Shown here one piece after another: positions 1-8,322 of a stretch of DNA of 64,000 bases; position 1 is the stretch's first letter; the number at the start of each line of letters is the position of its first letter. Position numbers and translations under genes: made by a program. The DNA comes from Streptomyces althioticus (GTDB taxonomy: Bacteria > Actinomycetota > Actinomycetes > Streptomycetales > Streptomycetaceae): the NCBI GenBank assembly GCA_014649355.1, contig BMSW01000020.1:46412-110411 (forward strand), in the 5' to 3' direction. Below the pieces are notes generated by a model, which was not told the DNA's origin, ran no database searches, and worked only from the letters and a program-made list of their open reading frames with translations.

Positions 1-1290
1 GACCTCGTCCGGCGTGCCCTCACCGGCGAGGACACCCTCGATGACCTGGCGGGCCAGCTTGTCGTTCAGCTCGCCCTTGGTCACCAGCTCGGTGACCCGG
101 GCCACCTGCGCCGGGGTGATCGCCAGCTCGTCCAGCGGCTTCTGCGACTCGTTGGCGCTGCGGGCCAGCTCGCCCATCCACCACTTGCGGGCGGAGGCCG
201 CGTCGGCACCCGCGTCGATGGTCGCGACGATCAGGTCCAGCGCACCGGCGTTCAGGATGGCCTGCATGTCGGTGCCGGAGACGCCCCACTCCTCGCGGAG
301 CCGGTTGCGGCGCACCAGCGGCAGCTCGGGCAGGCCCGCGCGCAGCTCCTCGACCCACTCGCGGGACGGTGCCACGGGCACCAGGTCCGGCTCGGGGAAG
401 TACCGGTAGTCCTCGGCCTCCTCCTTCACACGGCCCGACGTCGTCGACCCCGTGTCCTCGTGGAAGTGCCGGGTCTCCTGGACGATCGTGCCGCCGGACG
501 ACAGCACGGCCGCGTGCCGCTGGATCTCGAAGCGGGCGGCACGCTCGACGGAACGCAGCGAGTTGACGTTCTTCGTCTCCGAGCGCGTACCGAACTTCTC
601 GGTGCCGTGCGGGCGCAGCGACAGGTTCACGTCGCAGCGCATCTGGCCCATCTCCATGCGGGCCTCGGACACGCCGAGCGCCCGGATGAGCTCGCGCAGC
701 TCACGGACGTAGGCCCGGGCCACCTCGGGGGCGCGCTCGCCCGCTCCCTCGATCGGCTTGGTGACGATCTCGATGAGCGGGATGCCGGCGCGGTTGTAGT
801 CGAGGAGGGAGTGCGAGGCGCCGTGGATACGGCCGGTGGCGCCGCCGACGTGCAGCGACTTGCCGGTGTCCTCCTCCATGTGGGCGCGCTCGATCTCCAC
901 GCGGAAGGTCTCGCCGTCCTCCAGCTGCACGTCGAGGTAGCCGTTGAAGGCGATCGGCTCGTCGTACTGGGAGGTCTGGAAGTTCTTCGGCATGTCCGGA
1001 TAGAAGTAGTTCTTCCGGGCGAAGCGGCACCACTCGGCGATCTCGCAGTTCAGCGCGAGGCCGATCTTGATCGCGGACTCGACGCCGGTCGCGTTGACGA
1101 CCGGGAGCGCGCCGGGCAGGCCGAGGCAGACCGGGCAGGTCTGGGTGTTCGGGTCGGCGCCGAGCGCGGTCGAGCAGCCGCAGAACATCTTGGTGGCGGT
1201 GCCGAGTTCGACATGGACCTCGAGGCCCATGACGGGGTCGTACGACGCGAGCGCGTCCTCGTACGACACCAGGTCGGTCGTGGTGGTCAC
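1..1290 (-). CDS. gatB: Asp-tRNA(Asn)/Glu-tRNA(Gln) amidotransferase subunit B (partial, C-terminus missing)
   Basis: GatB binds mischarged Glu-tRNA(Gln) or Asp-tRNA(Asn), activates the acyl group with ATP and amidates it with ammonia channelled from GatA. The visible 430 codons begin at a GTG (reverse complement of 1288-1290) preceded by a GAGGGAAG ribosome binding site. The early part holds the family hallmarks: LEVHVEL near residue 22, a Cys-rich stretch with CGCS and CPVCLG, then GLALNC and the FYPDMPKNFQTSQ segment. The family is about 500 residues long, so roughly the last 70 (the tRNA-binding tail) lie beyond base 1. It is the last visible gene of a gatC-gatA-gatB row. Identification is firm. 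Confidence 0.97.
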   Translation of the reverse strand, partial: MTTTTDLVSYEDALASYDPVMGLEVHVELGTATKMFCGCSTALGADPNTQTCPVCLGLPGALPVVNATGVESAIKIGLALNCEIAEWCRFARKNYFYPDMPKNFQTSQYDEPIAFNGYLDVQLEDGETFRVEIERAHMEEDTGKSLHVGGATGRIHGASHSLLDYNRAGIPLIEIVTKPIEGAGERAPEVARAYVRELRELIRALGVSEARMEMGQMRCDVNLSLRPHGTEKFGTRSETKNVNSLRSVERAARFEIQRHAAVLSSGGTIVQETRHFHEDTGSTTSGRVKEEAEDYRYFPEPDLVPVAPSREWVEELRAGLPELPLVRRNRLREEWGVSGTDMQAILNAGALDLIVATIDAGADAASARKWWMGELARSANESQKPLDELAITPAQVARVTELVTKGELNDKLARQVIEGVLAGEGTPDEV

Positions 1291-1306
1291 GGTGAAAACT
1301 TCCCTC

Positions 1307-1546
1307 TCAGCCCAGCAGGACGTCGTCGTCGCCCAGCCGCTTCAGCTCGCGGTAGAGGATGGCGAGGCCGGTGACGATGGCGGCGGCGGACACGGTGGCG
1401 TCGATCAGGACCAGGGTGTCCTTCTCGGCGCGCGCCGTCTTCAGCCGCTTGGCGACGCCGAACGCGCCGAACGCGGTGGCGGCCATGGACAGGTACGTAC
1501 CGGACCGGGACTTCTTGAATCCCTTGGCCTTGGTCAGTGCACTCAC
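1307..1546 (-). CDS. Small conserved-looking membrane-associated protein between gatA and gatB
   Basis: This 79-residue ORF starts at a GTG that overlaps the gatA stop in a GTGA quartet, and ends 16 bp before gatB, so it is almost certainly translated with them. Residues 1-45 are basic and Lys/Arg-rich (KAKGFKKSRSG, KRLKTARAEKD). A hydrophobic segment follows around residues 47-66 (LIDATVSAAAIVTGLAILY), then an acidic end GDDDVLLG. A weaker hydrophobic stretch (residues 18-30) may make a second membrane pass. No known domain is recognised. I recall a hypothetical gene at this place in other Streptomyces, which would support it being real, but the function is unknown. Confidence 0.75.
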   Translation of the reverse strand: MSALTKAKGFKKSRSGTYLSMAATAFGAFGVAKRLKTARAEKDTLVLIDATVSAAAIVTGLAILYRELKRLGDDDVLLG

Positions 1547-3039
1547 AGCGACGGAGCCTCCTCGAGCAGCGGGTGGCCCCACTTTTCCACGAAGGCGGCC
1601 TCGACGGCGGCACCCACCTTGTAGAGGCGGTCGTCCTTCATGACCGGGGCGATGATCTGCAGGCCGACCGGCAGGTTGTCCTCCGGCGCGAGGCCGCAGG
1701 GCAGCGACATGGCGGCGTTGCCCGCCAGGTTGGTCGGGATGGTGCACAGGTCCGCGAGGTACATCGCCATCGGGTCGTCGGCGCGCTCGCCGATCGGGAA
1801 GGCGGTGGTCGGGGTCGTCGGGGAGACGATCACGTCGACCTGCTCGAAGGCCTGGTCGAAGTCCCGCTTGATGAGCGTGCGGACCTTCTGGGCGCTGCCG
1901 TAGTACGCGTCGTAGTAGCCGGAGCTGAGCGCGTACGTGCCGAGCATGATGCGGCGCTTGACCTCGTCGCCGAAGCCGGCCTCGCGGGTCAGCGAGGTGA
2001 CCTCCTCGGCGGAGTGCGTGCCGTCGTCGCCGACGCGCGCGCCGTAGCGCAGGCCGTCGAAGCGGGCGAGGTTGGAGGAGCACTCGGACGGCGCGATCAG
2101 GTAGTACGCGGAGAGCGCCAGGTCGAAGGACGGGCAGTCCAGCTCGACGATCTCGGCGCCGAGCTCCTTGAGCATCTGCACCGACTCGTCGAACCGCTGG
2201 ACGACGCCGGCCTGGTAGCCCTCGCCGCGGAACTGCTTGACGACGCCGACGCGCATGCCCTGGACGCTGCCGTTGCGGGCGGCCTCCACGACCGGCGGGA
2301 CCGGCTCGTCGATGGAGGTGGAGTCCATCGGGTCGTGTCCGGCGATCACCTCGTGCAGCAGGGCCGCGTCCAGGACCGTGCGGGCGCAGGGGCCGCCCTG
2401 GTCGAGGGAGGAGGAGAACGCCACCATGCCGTACCGGGACACCGCGCCGTACGTCGGCTTCACGCCGACCGTGCCGGTGACGGCGGCCGGCTGGCGGATC
2501 GAGCCGCCGGTGTCGGTGCCGATGGCGAGCGGCGCCATGTGCGCGGCGAGCGCGGCGGAGGAGCCGCCGCCGGAGCCGCCGGGGATGCGGGTGAGGTCCC
2601 ACGGGTTGCCGGTCGGGCCGTAGGCGCTGTTCTCGGTGGAGGACCCCATGGCGAACTCGTCCATGTTGGTCTTGCCGAGGATGACGACGTCGGCGTCCTT
2701 GAGGCGCTTGGTGAGCGTCGCGTCGTACGGCGGGATCCAGCCCTCGAGGATCTTGGAGCCGACGGTGGTCGGGATGCCCTCGGTGGTGAAGATGTCCTTC
2801 AGCGCGAGGGGCACACCGGCCAGCGGGCCGAGCTGCTCGCCGCGCTCGCGCTTGGCGTCGACGGCGCGGGCCTGCGCGAGGGCGCCCTCACGGTCGACGT
2901 GCAGGAAGGCGTGCACCTTCTCGTCGACGGCCTCGATGCGGGCCAGGTGGGCCTCGGTGACCTCGACCGCGGTGAGTTCGCCGGAGGCGATCTTCGCGGC
3001 GGTCTCGGCCGCGGTGAGCTTGATGATGTGATCGCTCAT
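1543..3039 (-). CDS. gatA: Asp-tRNA(Asn)/Glu-tRNA(Gln) amidotransferase subunit A
   Basis: GatA is the glutaminase of the GatCAB complex: it releases ammonia from glutamine for GatB. The 498-residue protein has the amidase-signature catalytic triad: Lys81 in PLALKDIFTTEG, the cis-Ser156 in the glycine-rich GGSGGGSSAA, and nucleophile Ser180 in TDTGGSIRQPA. Length is normal for the family. The ATG start at 3039 lies 6 bp after the gatC stop, and its own stop overlaps the next small ORF, so gatC, gatA, the small ORF and gatB form one operon. GatCAB is expected in actinomycetes, which usually lack glutaminyl-tRNA synthetase. Confidence 0.98.
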   Translation of the reverse strand: MSDHIIKLTAAETAAKIASGELTAVEVTEAHLARIEAVDEKVHAFLHVDREGALAQARAVDAKRERGEQLGPLAGVPLALKDIFTTEGIPTTVGSKILEGWIPPYDATLTKRLKDADVVILGKTNMDEFAMGSSTENSAYGPTGNPWDLTRIPGGSGGGSSAALAAHMAPLAIGTDTGGSIRQPAAVTGTVGVKPTYGAVSRYGMVAFSSSLDQGGPCARTVLDAALLHEVIAGHDPMDSTSIDEPVPPVVEAARNGSVQGMRVGVVKQFRGEGYQAGVVQRFDESVQMLKELGAEIVELDCPSFDLALSAYYLIAPSECSSNLARFDGLRYGARVGDDGTHSAEEVTSLTREAGFGDEVKRRIMLGTYALSSGYYDAYYGSAQKVRTLIKRDFDQAFEQVDVIVSPTTPTTAFPIGERADDPMAMYLADLCTIPTNLAGNAAMSLPCGLAPEDNLPVGLQIIAPVMKDDRLYKVGAAVEAAFVEKWGHPLLEEAPSL

Positions 3040-3045
3040 GGCGGT

Positions 3046-3342
3046 TTACTCCTCCCCCAGGATCTGCGGCACCTTGAAACGCTGCTGCTCCTGGGCCGGG
3101 GCGCCGGAGAGCGCCTGCTCGGGGGTGAGCGAGGGACGGACCTCGTCGGCCCGCATGACGTTCGTCAGCGGGAGCGGGTGCGAGGTCGGCGGTACGTCTT
3201 GGTCGGCGACCTCGCTGACGCGGGCGACCGCGCCGATGATGTCGTCGAGCTGGCCCGCGAAGTGGTCGAGCTCTTCGGGCTTCAGCTCCAGACGCGCCAG
3301 CCGGGCGAGGTGGGCGACCTCCTCGCGCGTGATGCCAGGCAT
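3046..3342 (-). CDS. gatC: Asp-tRNA(Asn)/Glu-tRNA(Gln) amidotransferase subunit C
   Basis: GatC is the small scaffold that wraps GatA and GatB together. The 98-residue protein starts at ATG 3342 with MPGITREEVAHLARLARLEL, the typical GatC N-terminal helix, followed by the conserved QLDDIIGAVARVSEVAD segment. Near the end PLPLTNVMRADEVRPSL matches the family pattern of a proline-rich strand leading to an LREDEV-type motif. It is the first gene of the gatCAB operon, with the promoter presumably in the 257-bp gap up to 3599. Confidence 0.96.
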   Translation of the reverse strand: MPGITREEVAHLARLARLELKPEELDHFAGQLDDIIGAVARVSEVADQDVPPTSHPLPLTNVMRADEVRPSLTPEQALSGAPAQEQQRFKVPQILGEE

Positions 3343-3599
3343 GCAGCGATCCTCTGGGGTGAGTGTGTGTGGTTTGGGACCAATCCTATGGGGCGGGCAC
3401 CCATGCCCGTGAAACCCGTCGCCCCATAAGGGGCGCGGGGAACTGCGCGACCGGCCACGGCGGACCCGCGGCCGCACGAAGCGACCGCACCCTCGCCAGG
3501 CAACGCAACGCGGACTCCCGGGCCCCGCAAGGGGCGCGGGGAACTGCGCGACCAGCCACAGCGGACCCGCACCCGGCGTACGGCGGTGTCGGGCGGAGG
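3343..3599. repeat. Intergenic region with two copies of a dispersed Streptomyces-type repeat
   Basis: This gap between gatC and the GGDEF-EAL gene holds no convincing ORF. It carries two copies, about 101 bp apart (3428-3451 and 3529-3552), of a block containing GGGCGCGGGGAACTGCGCGA followed by GACC and then a similar CGGACCCGC tail. The same 20-mer occurs in inverted orientation three times at 59053-59448. Such blocks are common between Streptomyces genes; I have no function for them. The promoter of gatC should lie here, but I could not pick clear -10/-35 boxes. Confidence 0.7.
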
Positions 3600-5852
3600 T
3601 CAGTCCTCCGCCGTACCCGTGGCCGCCGGCAAGGCGGCCGCCGGCCGCTGCCACCCCCGCGACCCCCGCGCCAGCAGCCACGCCGTGGTCTCGTCCGGCG
3701 GCATCGCGGCCGCGACCAGCCATCCCTGGACCGCGTCGCACCGCAGGTCCCGCAGCCGTTCCCACGTCTCGTCGTCCTCGACGCCCTCGGCGACGACGAG
3801 CAGGCCCAGCGAGTGGGCCAGGTCGATCGTGCAGCGCACGATCTCCGCGTCCTCCGTGTCGACCGCCAGCCGGGCCACGAACGAGCGGTCGATCTTCAGC
3901 TCGCTCACCGGCAGCCGCCGCAGGTGCACCAGGGAGGAGTAGCCCGTGCCGAAGTCGTCGAGGGACATCTTCACGCCGTGGCCGGTCAGCGCGTTGAGGG
4001 TGTCGGCGGCCCGCGTGGGGTCCTCCAGCAGCACGTGCTCGGTGATCTCCAGCTGGAGCGCTCCCGCGGGCACCCCGTGCCGGGCCAGGCGGGCGGCGAC
4101 GGAGCCGGCGAAGCCGGGGCTGTGCACGTCCCGCGGCGAGACGTTGACGGCGACCGGCACGAACAGCCCCTGGGAACGCCACGCGGCGACCTGCCCGAGC
4201 GCCGTCTCCAGCACGTACTCGGTGAGCTGGGGCATCAGTCCCGACGACTCGGCTATCGCTATGAACTCGTCCGGGGGGACCCGCCCGCGCTCCGGGTGCA
4301 CCCACCGCACCAGCGCCTCGAGGCCGGAGACCTGGCCGTCGAAGCGGACCTTGGGCTGGTAGTGCAGCTCCACCTCGTGCGCGTCGAGGGCGCGGCGCAG
4401 ATCACCCAGCAGCCCGAGCCGGTCGGGGGTGTTGGAGTCCCGTTTGGACTCGTACGCCTCGACGCCCGTGCGGTCCCGCTTGGCCTGGTACATCGCCACG
4501 TCCGCGCGGCGCAGCAGTCCCTCGGCGTCGGACGCGTGGTCCGGGAAGACGGCGACTCCCGCACTCGCCTCCAGGACGAGGGTGAGCCCGTCGAGGTCGA
4601 GCGGGGAGCTGAGGGCCGCGACGAGTCCGCGGGCGGCGCGGGTCGCGGACGTCGTGGAGTCCGCGGCGGGCAGTAACACCGCGAACTCGTCGCCGCCGAG
4701 CCGCGCGGCCTCCGCCCCGCGCGGCAGGGCCGCTCTCAGCCGGTCGGCGATCTGCAGCAGCAGCCGGTCGCCCGCGAGATGGCCGAGGGTGTCGTTGACC
4801 GACCGGAAGCGGTCGAGGTCGATGAGCATGAGCGCGGCGCGGGAGCCTGCCCGCTCGGCGTCGTCCAGCGCGGTCCAGATGCGCTCCTGGAGCCACTGCC
4901 GGTTGGGCAGTCCGGTCAGCGGGTCGCGCAGCTGCTCCTCGGCCCGCGCGCGGGCTATCCACAGGGTGGAGTCGAGGGCGATCAGCGGGATGGCGAACAG
5001 CGGCAGCAGCACGGGCTTGGCATCGGCGACCACGCACACCAGCGGGGCGATGCCGAGCAGGGCGACCGCGACGAGCCCCTGGCGGACCAGGGCGGTGCGG
5101 GCGACGGTGGGCAGGCCCGAGCGAGGGGTGTGCAGGTACCACAGCAGGGTGCGGGTGACCGCGAGATAGGCGGCGGCGACGAGCACCACCCCGGGACCGG
5201 TGTAGAGGGTCCAGGTGTCGGGGGTGGACGGCGACTCGACGGACGGCACGGTGCCGAACGCGGCCAGGACGAGCGCTCCGGCGCCGATGCCGAGCAGGTC
5301 GACCGCGCCGTGCAGCACGCCCTGCCGCCAGCGGCCCCGGCGGGCTATGCCGACCAGCACGACGACGGTGAGGCTGACCATGCCGGCCGGGACCCAGCCG
5401 TAGAGCAGCAGCACGGCGAGGGTGAGGGCCGCGCCGGAGCCGGTGCCGCCCCACCAGCGGGAGCGGCCCAGCATCACCAGGTGGCCGACGACGATGCCGG
5501 TGAGCACGGCCAGCGACCAGCCGACGGTGCCGGACGGGAAGAGGGCGTGGCCGCCGGTGAAGGCGCGCAGGAAGCCCGCGCCGAGGACGAAGCCGGCGGC
5601 CGCGACGACCGCGGTGGGCAACGCGGGCCAGGACGGGTGCCGTTCGGTCTCCGTCGCGGTCTCCCCGATGCCGTGCCCGCCGGCCGGGCGTGCCGCGCCG
5701 GCGTCGCGCGCGTCCGCGGCGCGTGCCCCGGTGCGCCCCCGCGCGTCCGGTCGCTCCGCGGGCCGCCCGTCCTCACGGCCGCGCCGCCGGACGACCGCAA
5801 GGCGGCGCAGGCGCAGCCGTGAGCCCGGGGCGGCGCTCTCGGTCGGTTCCAT
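3600..5852 (-). CDS. rmdB: Membrane GGDEF-EAL cyclic-di-GMP protein, RmdB type
   Basis: This 750-residue protein probably breaks down cyclic-di-GMP at the membrane and so influences colony development. The start ATG at 5852 is preceded by GAGAGGGA; an upstream in-frame start at 5888 lacks such a site. After an Arg-rich N-terminus (residues 1-75) come several hydrophobic segments (about 85-330). A GGDEF domain follows with the motif intact at residues 386-390 (RLGGDEFAVLLP), then an EAL domain with GLEALVRW at 512-514 and the downstream EITE and DDFGTGYSSL motifs. Domain order and neighbourhood agree with S. coelicolor RmdB (SCO5495), reported as a phosphodiesterase. Diguanylate cyclase activity cannot be excluded since both motifs are complete. 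Confidence 0.88.
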   Translation of the reverse strand: MEPTESAAPGSRLRLRRLAVVRRRGREDGRPAERPDARGRTGARAADARDAGAARPAGGHGIGETATETERHPSWPALPTAVVAAAGFVLGAGFLRAFTGGHALFPSGTVGWSLAVLTGIVVGHLVMLGRSRWWGGTGSGAALTLAVLLLYGWVPAGMVSLTVVVLVGIARRGRWRQGVLHGAVDLLGIGAGALVLAAFGTVPSVESPSTPDTWTLYTGPGVVLVAAAYLAVTRTLLWYLHTPRSGLPTVARTALVRQGLVAVALLGIAPLVCVVADAKPVLLPLFAIPLIALDSTLWIARARAEEQLRDPLTGLPNRQWLQERIWTALDDAERAGSRAALMLIDLDRFRSVNDTLGHLAGDRLLLQIADRLRAALPRGAEAARLGGDEFAVLLPAADSTTSATRAARGLVAALSSPLDLDGLTLVLEASAGVAVFPDHASDAEGLLRRADVAMYQAKRDRTGVEAYESKRDSNTPDRLGLLGDLRRALDAHEVELHYQPKVRFDGQVSGLEALVRWVHPERGRVPPDEFIAIAESSGLMPQLTEYVLETALGQVAAWRSQGLFVPVAVNVSPRDVHSPGFAGSVAARLARHGVPAGALQLEITEHVLLEDPTRAADTLNALTGHGVKMSLDDFGTGYSSLVHLRRLPVSELKIDRSFVARLAVDTEDAEIVRCTIDLAHSLGLLVVAEGVEDDETWERLRDLRCDAVQGWLVAAAMPPDETTAWLLARGSRGWQRPAAALPAATGTAED

Positions 5853-6112
5853 TCCCGTCCCTCTCACAGCCGGCGGTGCCCACGCCACGCGGCCCGATGC
5901 CCGACATCCCTCAGCGGCTCCGCCGTGGAAAGCCCTTCCCCGGACCCGTCACGGGTACGGGGGTTGCCCCGACCGCAACTGGGCACGGCAGGCGCACATC
6001 TCAACAGTAGGCCGCGGAAGGCTTGTACGGGCACCGGTCGCCGACGGTTGCCCGAATGCGCCCCAGCCACCCGTATGCATCTGGTATGCGCCGATCGGGG
6101 GGCCTTCAACCG
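5853..6112. other. Intergenic region between ligA and the rmdB-type gene
   Basis: These 260 bp separate two genes on the same strand. I see no ORF, no strong hairpin with a T-run and no clear promoter boxes. The short dyad GCATACCAGATGCATAC (reverse strand, near 6073-6090) is a possible regulator site but unsupported. The promoter of the GGDEF-EAL gene most likely lies here because the gap is large for an operon. Confidence 0.4.
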
Positions 6113-8308
6113 CTACTCCTCGGCCGAAAGGGCGGCGTCGGCCGCGGCGTCGGGTCCCTCCTCCAACAGCACCTGGAAACCGTCCTCGTTCAGAACCGGC
6201 ACCTTCAACTGCACCGCTTTGTCATACTTCGACCCTGGGTTGTCGCCCACGACGACGAACGACGTCTTCTTGGACACCGATCCGGTCACCTTGGCGCCCC
6301 GGTTCTGCAGGGCCTCTTTCGCGCCATCCCGGGTGAAGTTCTCCAGGGTTCCGGTCACCACGACCGTGAGTCCTTCGAGCGGACGGGGGCCCTCGTCCTC
6401 GCCGGAGCGCTCGTCCTCCATGCGGACCCCGGCCGCCTTCCACTTGCGGATGATCTCCCGGTGCCAGTCCGCGGCGAACCACTCCTTGAGGGAGGCGGCG
6501 ATGGTCGGGCCGACGCCCTCGGTGGCCGACAGCTCCTCCTCGGAGGCCTGCTCGATGCGGTCGATCGAGCGGAACTCCCGGGCCAGCGCCTCCGCCGCGA
6601 CGGGGCCGACATGACGGATCGACAGGGCGGTGAGCACCCGGGCCAGCGGGCGCTCCTTCGCCGCGGCGATGTTCTCCAGCATCGCCAGGGCGTTCTTCTT
6701 CGGCTCGCCCTGCTGGTTGGCGAAGACGGTGACGACCTTCTCCTCGCCGGTCTTCGGGTCCCGCTTGGGCAGTCCGCTGTCCTGGTCGAGGACGTACGCC
6801 TTGATGGGCAGCAGCTGCTCGACGGTGAGGTCGAACAGGTCGCCCTCGTCCTTCAGCGGCGGCTCCTCCGGCTCCAGCGGGCCGGTGAGGGCCGCGGCGG
6901 CGACGTACCCGAAGTGCTCGATGTCCAGCGCCTTACGGCCGGCCAGGTAGAACAGCCGCTCACGCAACTGGGCGGGGCATGCCCTGGCGTTGGGGCAGCG
7001 CAGGTCGACGTCGCCCTCCTTCATCGGCCTGAGCGGGGTGCCGCACTCGGGGCACTCGGACGGCATCACGAACTCCCGCTCGCTGCCGTCCCGCAGGTCG
7101 GCCACCGGGCCGAGGATCTCCGGGATGACGTCGCCGGCCTTGCGCAGCACCACCGTGTCGCCGATGAGGACGCCCTTGGCCTTCACCACGTCCTGGTTGT
7201 GCAGCGTGGCGAACTCGACCTCCGAGCCGGCCACCGTCACCGGCTCGACCTGCGCGTACGGCGTGACGCGGCCGGTGCGGCCGACGCCCACGCGGATGTT
7301 CACCAGCTTGGTGTTGACCTCCTCGGGCGCGTACTTGTACGCGATGGCCCAGCGCGGGGCGCGGGAGGTGGTGCCGAGGCGGCCCTGGAGGGGGATCTCG
7401 TCGAGCTTGACGACGACGCCGTCGATCTCGTGGGCCACGGAGTGGCGGTTCTCGCCGTAGTAGGCGATGAATTCCCGCACGCCCTCCAGGCCGTCGACCA
7501 CCTTGTTGTGCGGGGAGGTCGGCAGCCCCCACTCCTTCAGCAGGTCGTAGCCCTGGGAGAGGCGGGTCAGGCCCTTGTAGCCCTCGAGCACGCCGATGCC
7601 GTGCACCACCATGTGCAGCGGGCGGGTGGCGGTGACCCGCGGGTCCTTCTGGCGCAGGGAACCGGCCGCCGCGTTGCGCGGGTTGGCGAACGGCTTGTCG
7701 CCGGCCTCCACCAGCCGGGCGTTGAGCTCCTGGAACTTCTCCATCGGGAAGTAGACCTCGCCGCGGATCTCCACGACGTCGGGCACCTTGTCGCCCTTGA
7801 GGCGGTCCGGGATCTCGGCGATGGTGCGGACGTTGGGTGTGATGTCCTCGCCCGTGCGGCCGTCGCCGCGGGTCGCCGCGCGGACCAGCCGGCCGTGCTC
7901 GTAGGTGAGGTTGACCGCCAGGCCGTCGACCTTCAGCTCGCACAGGAAGTGGAAGGCCTGGTCGCCCAGTTCCCGGTGGATGCGGTCGGCCCAGGCGGCG
8001 AGGTCCTCGTCGTTGAAGGTGTTGTCCAGGGACAGCATCCGGGACCGGTGCTGGACGGAGGTGAACTCCGTCTCGTAGGCCCCGGCGACCTTCTGGGTCG
8101 GCGACTCCGGCGTGCGCAGCTCCGGGTGGCGCTCCTCCAGCTCCTCGAGCTCCCGCAGCAGGCGGTCGAACTCCGCGTCGCTGATGACGGGCGCGTCGTT
8201 CACGTAGTACCGGAAGCGGTGCTCCTCGATCTGCTCGGCGAGCGTGGCGTGCTGCTCCCGCGCTTGTGCGGGCACGCTCGTCGTCTCCGCTTGCTTGTCG
8301 CCGGCCAC
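6113..8308 (-). CDS. ligA: NAD+-dependent DNA ligase
   Basis: LigA seals nicks during replication and repair using NAD+. The 731-residue protein starts at a GTG (8308) with GGGAGGA six bases upstream. An NAD-binding helix region (residues about 15-90) precedes the adenylation domain with nucleophile Lys126 in CELKVDGLA. Then come the OB fold, a four-cysteine zinc finger around residues 416-440 (CPECG, CPNARACPAQ), helix-hairpin-helix repeats with IRHVGPVAAEALA and ATEGVGPTIAASL, and a C-terminal BRCT domain (about 645-715). All expected parts are present. It begins 14 bp after the MetE-like gene ends, so the two are probably cotranscribed; this pairing also occurs in Mycobacterium (Rv3014c-Rv3015c, from memory). 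Confidence 0.99.
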   Translation of the reverse strand: MAGDKQAETTSVPAQAREQHATLAEQIEEHRFRYYVNDAPVISDAEFDRLLRELEELEERHPELRTPESPTQKVAGAYETEFTSVQHRSRMLSLDNTFNDEDLAAWADRIHRELGDQAFHFLCELKVDGLAVNLTYEHGRLVRAATRGDGRTGEDITPNVRTIAEIPDRLKGDKVPDVVEIRGEVYFPMEKFQELNARLVEAGDKPFANPRNAAAGSLRQKDPRVTATRPLHMVVHGIGVLEGYKGLTRLSQGYDLLKEWGLPTSPHNKVVDGLEGVREFIAYYGENRHSVAHEIDGVVVKLDEIPLQGRLGTTSRAPRWAIAYKYAPEEVNTKLVNIRVGVGRTGRVTPYAQVEPVTVAGSEVEFATLHNQDVVKAKGVLIGDTVVLRKAGDVIPEILGPVADLRDGSEREFVMPSECPECGTPLRPMKEGDVDLRCPNARACPAQLRERLFYLAGRKALDIEHFGYVAAAALTGPLEPEEPPLKDEGDLFDLTVEQLLPIKAYVLDQDSGLPKRDPKTGEEKVVTVFANQQGEPKKNALAMLENIAAAKERPLARVLTALSIRHVGPVAAEALAREFRSIDRIEQASEEELSATEGVGPTIAASLKEWFAADWHREIIRKWKAAGVRMEDERSGEDEGPRPLEGLTVVVTGTLENFTRDGAKEALQNRGAKVTGSVSKKTSFVVVGDNPGSKYDKAVQLKVPVLNEDGFQVLLEEGPDAAADAALSAEE

Positions 8309-8322
8309 CGTGTGTCCTCCCG

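Noticed and set aside
3343..3599. Possible CRISPR-like array because of repeated blocks
   Set aside because: Only two copies, about 101 bp apart, with no spacer pattern and no cas genes.
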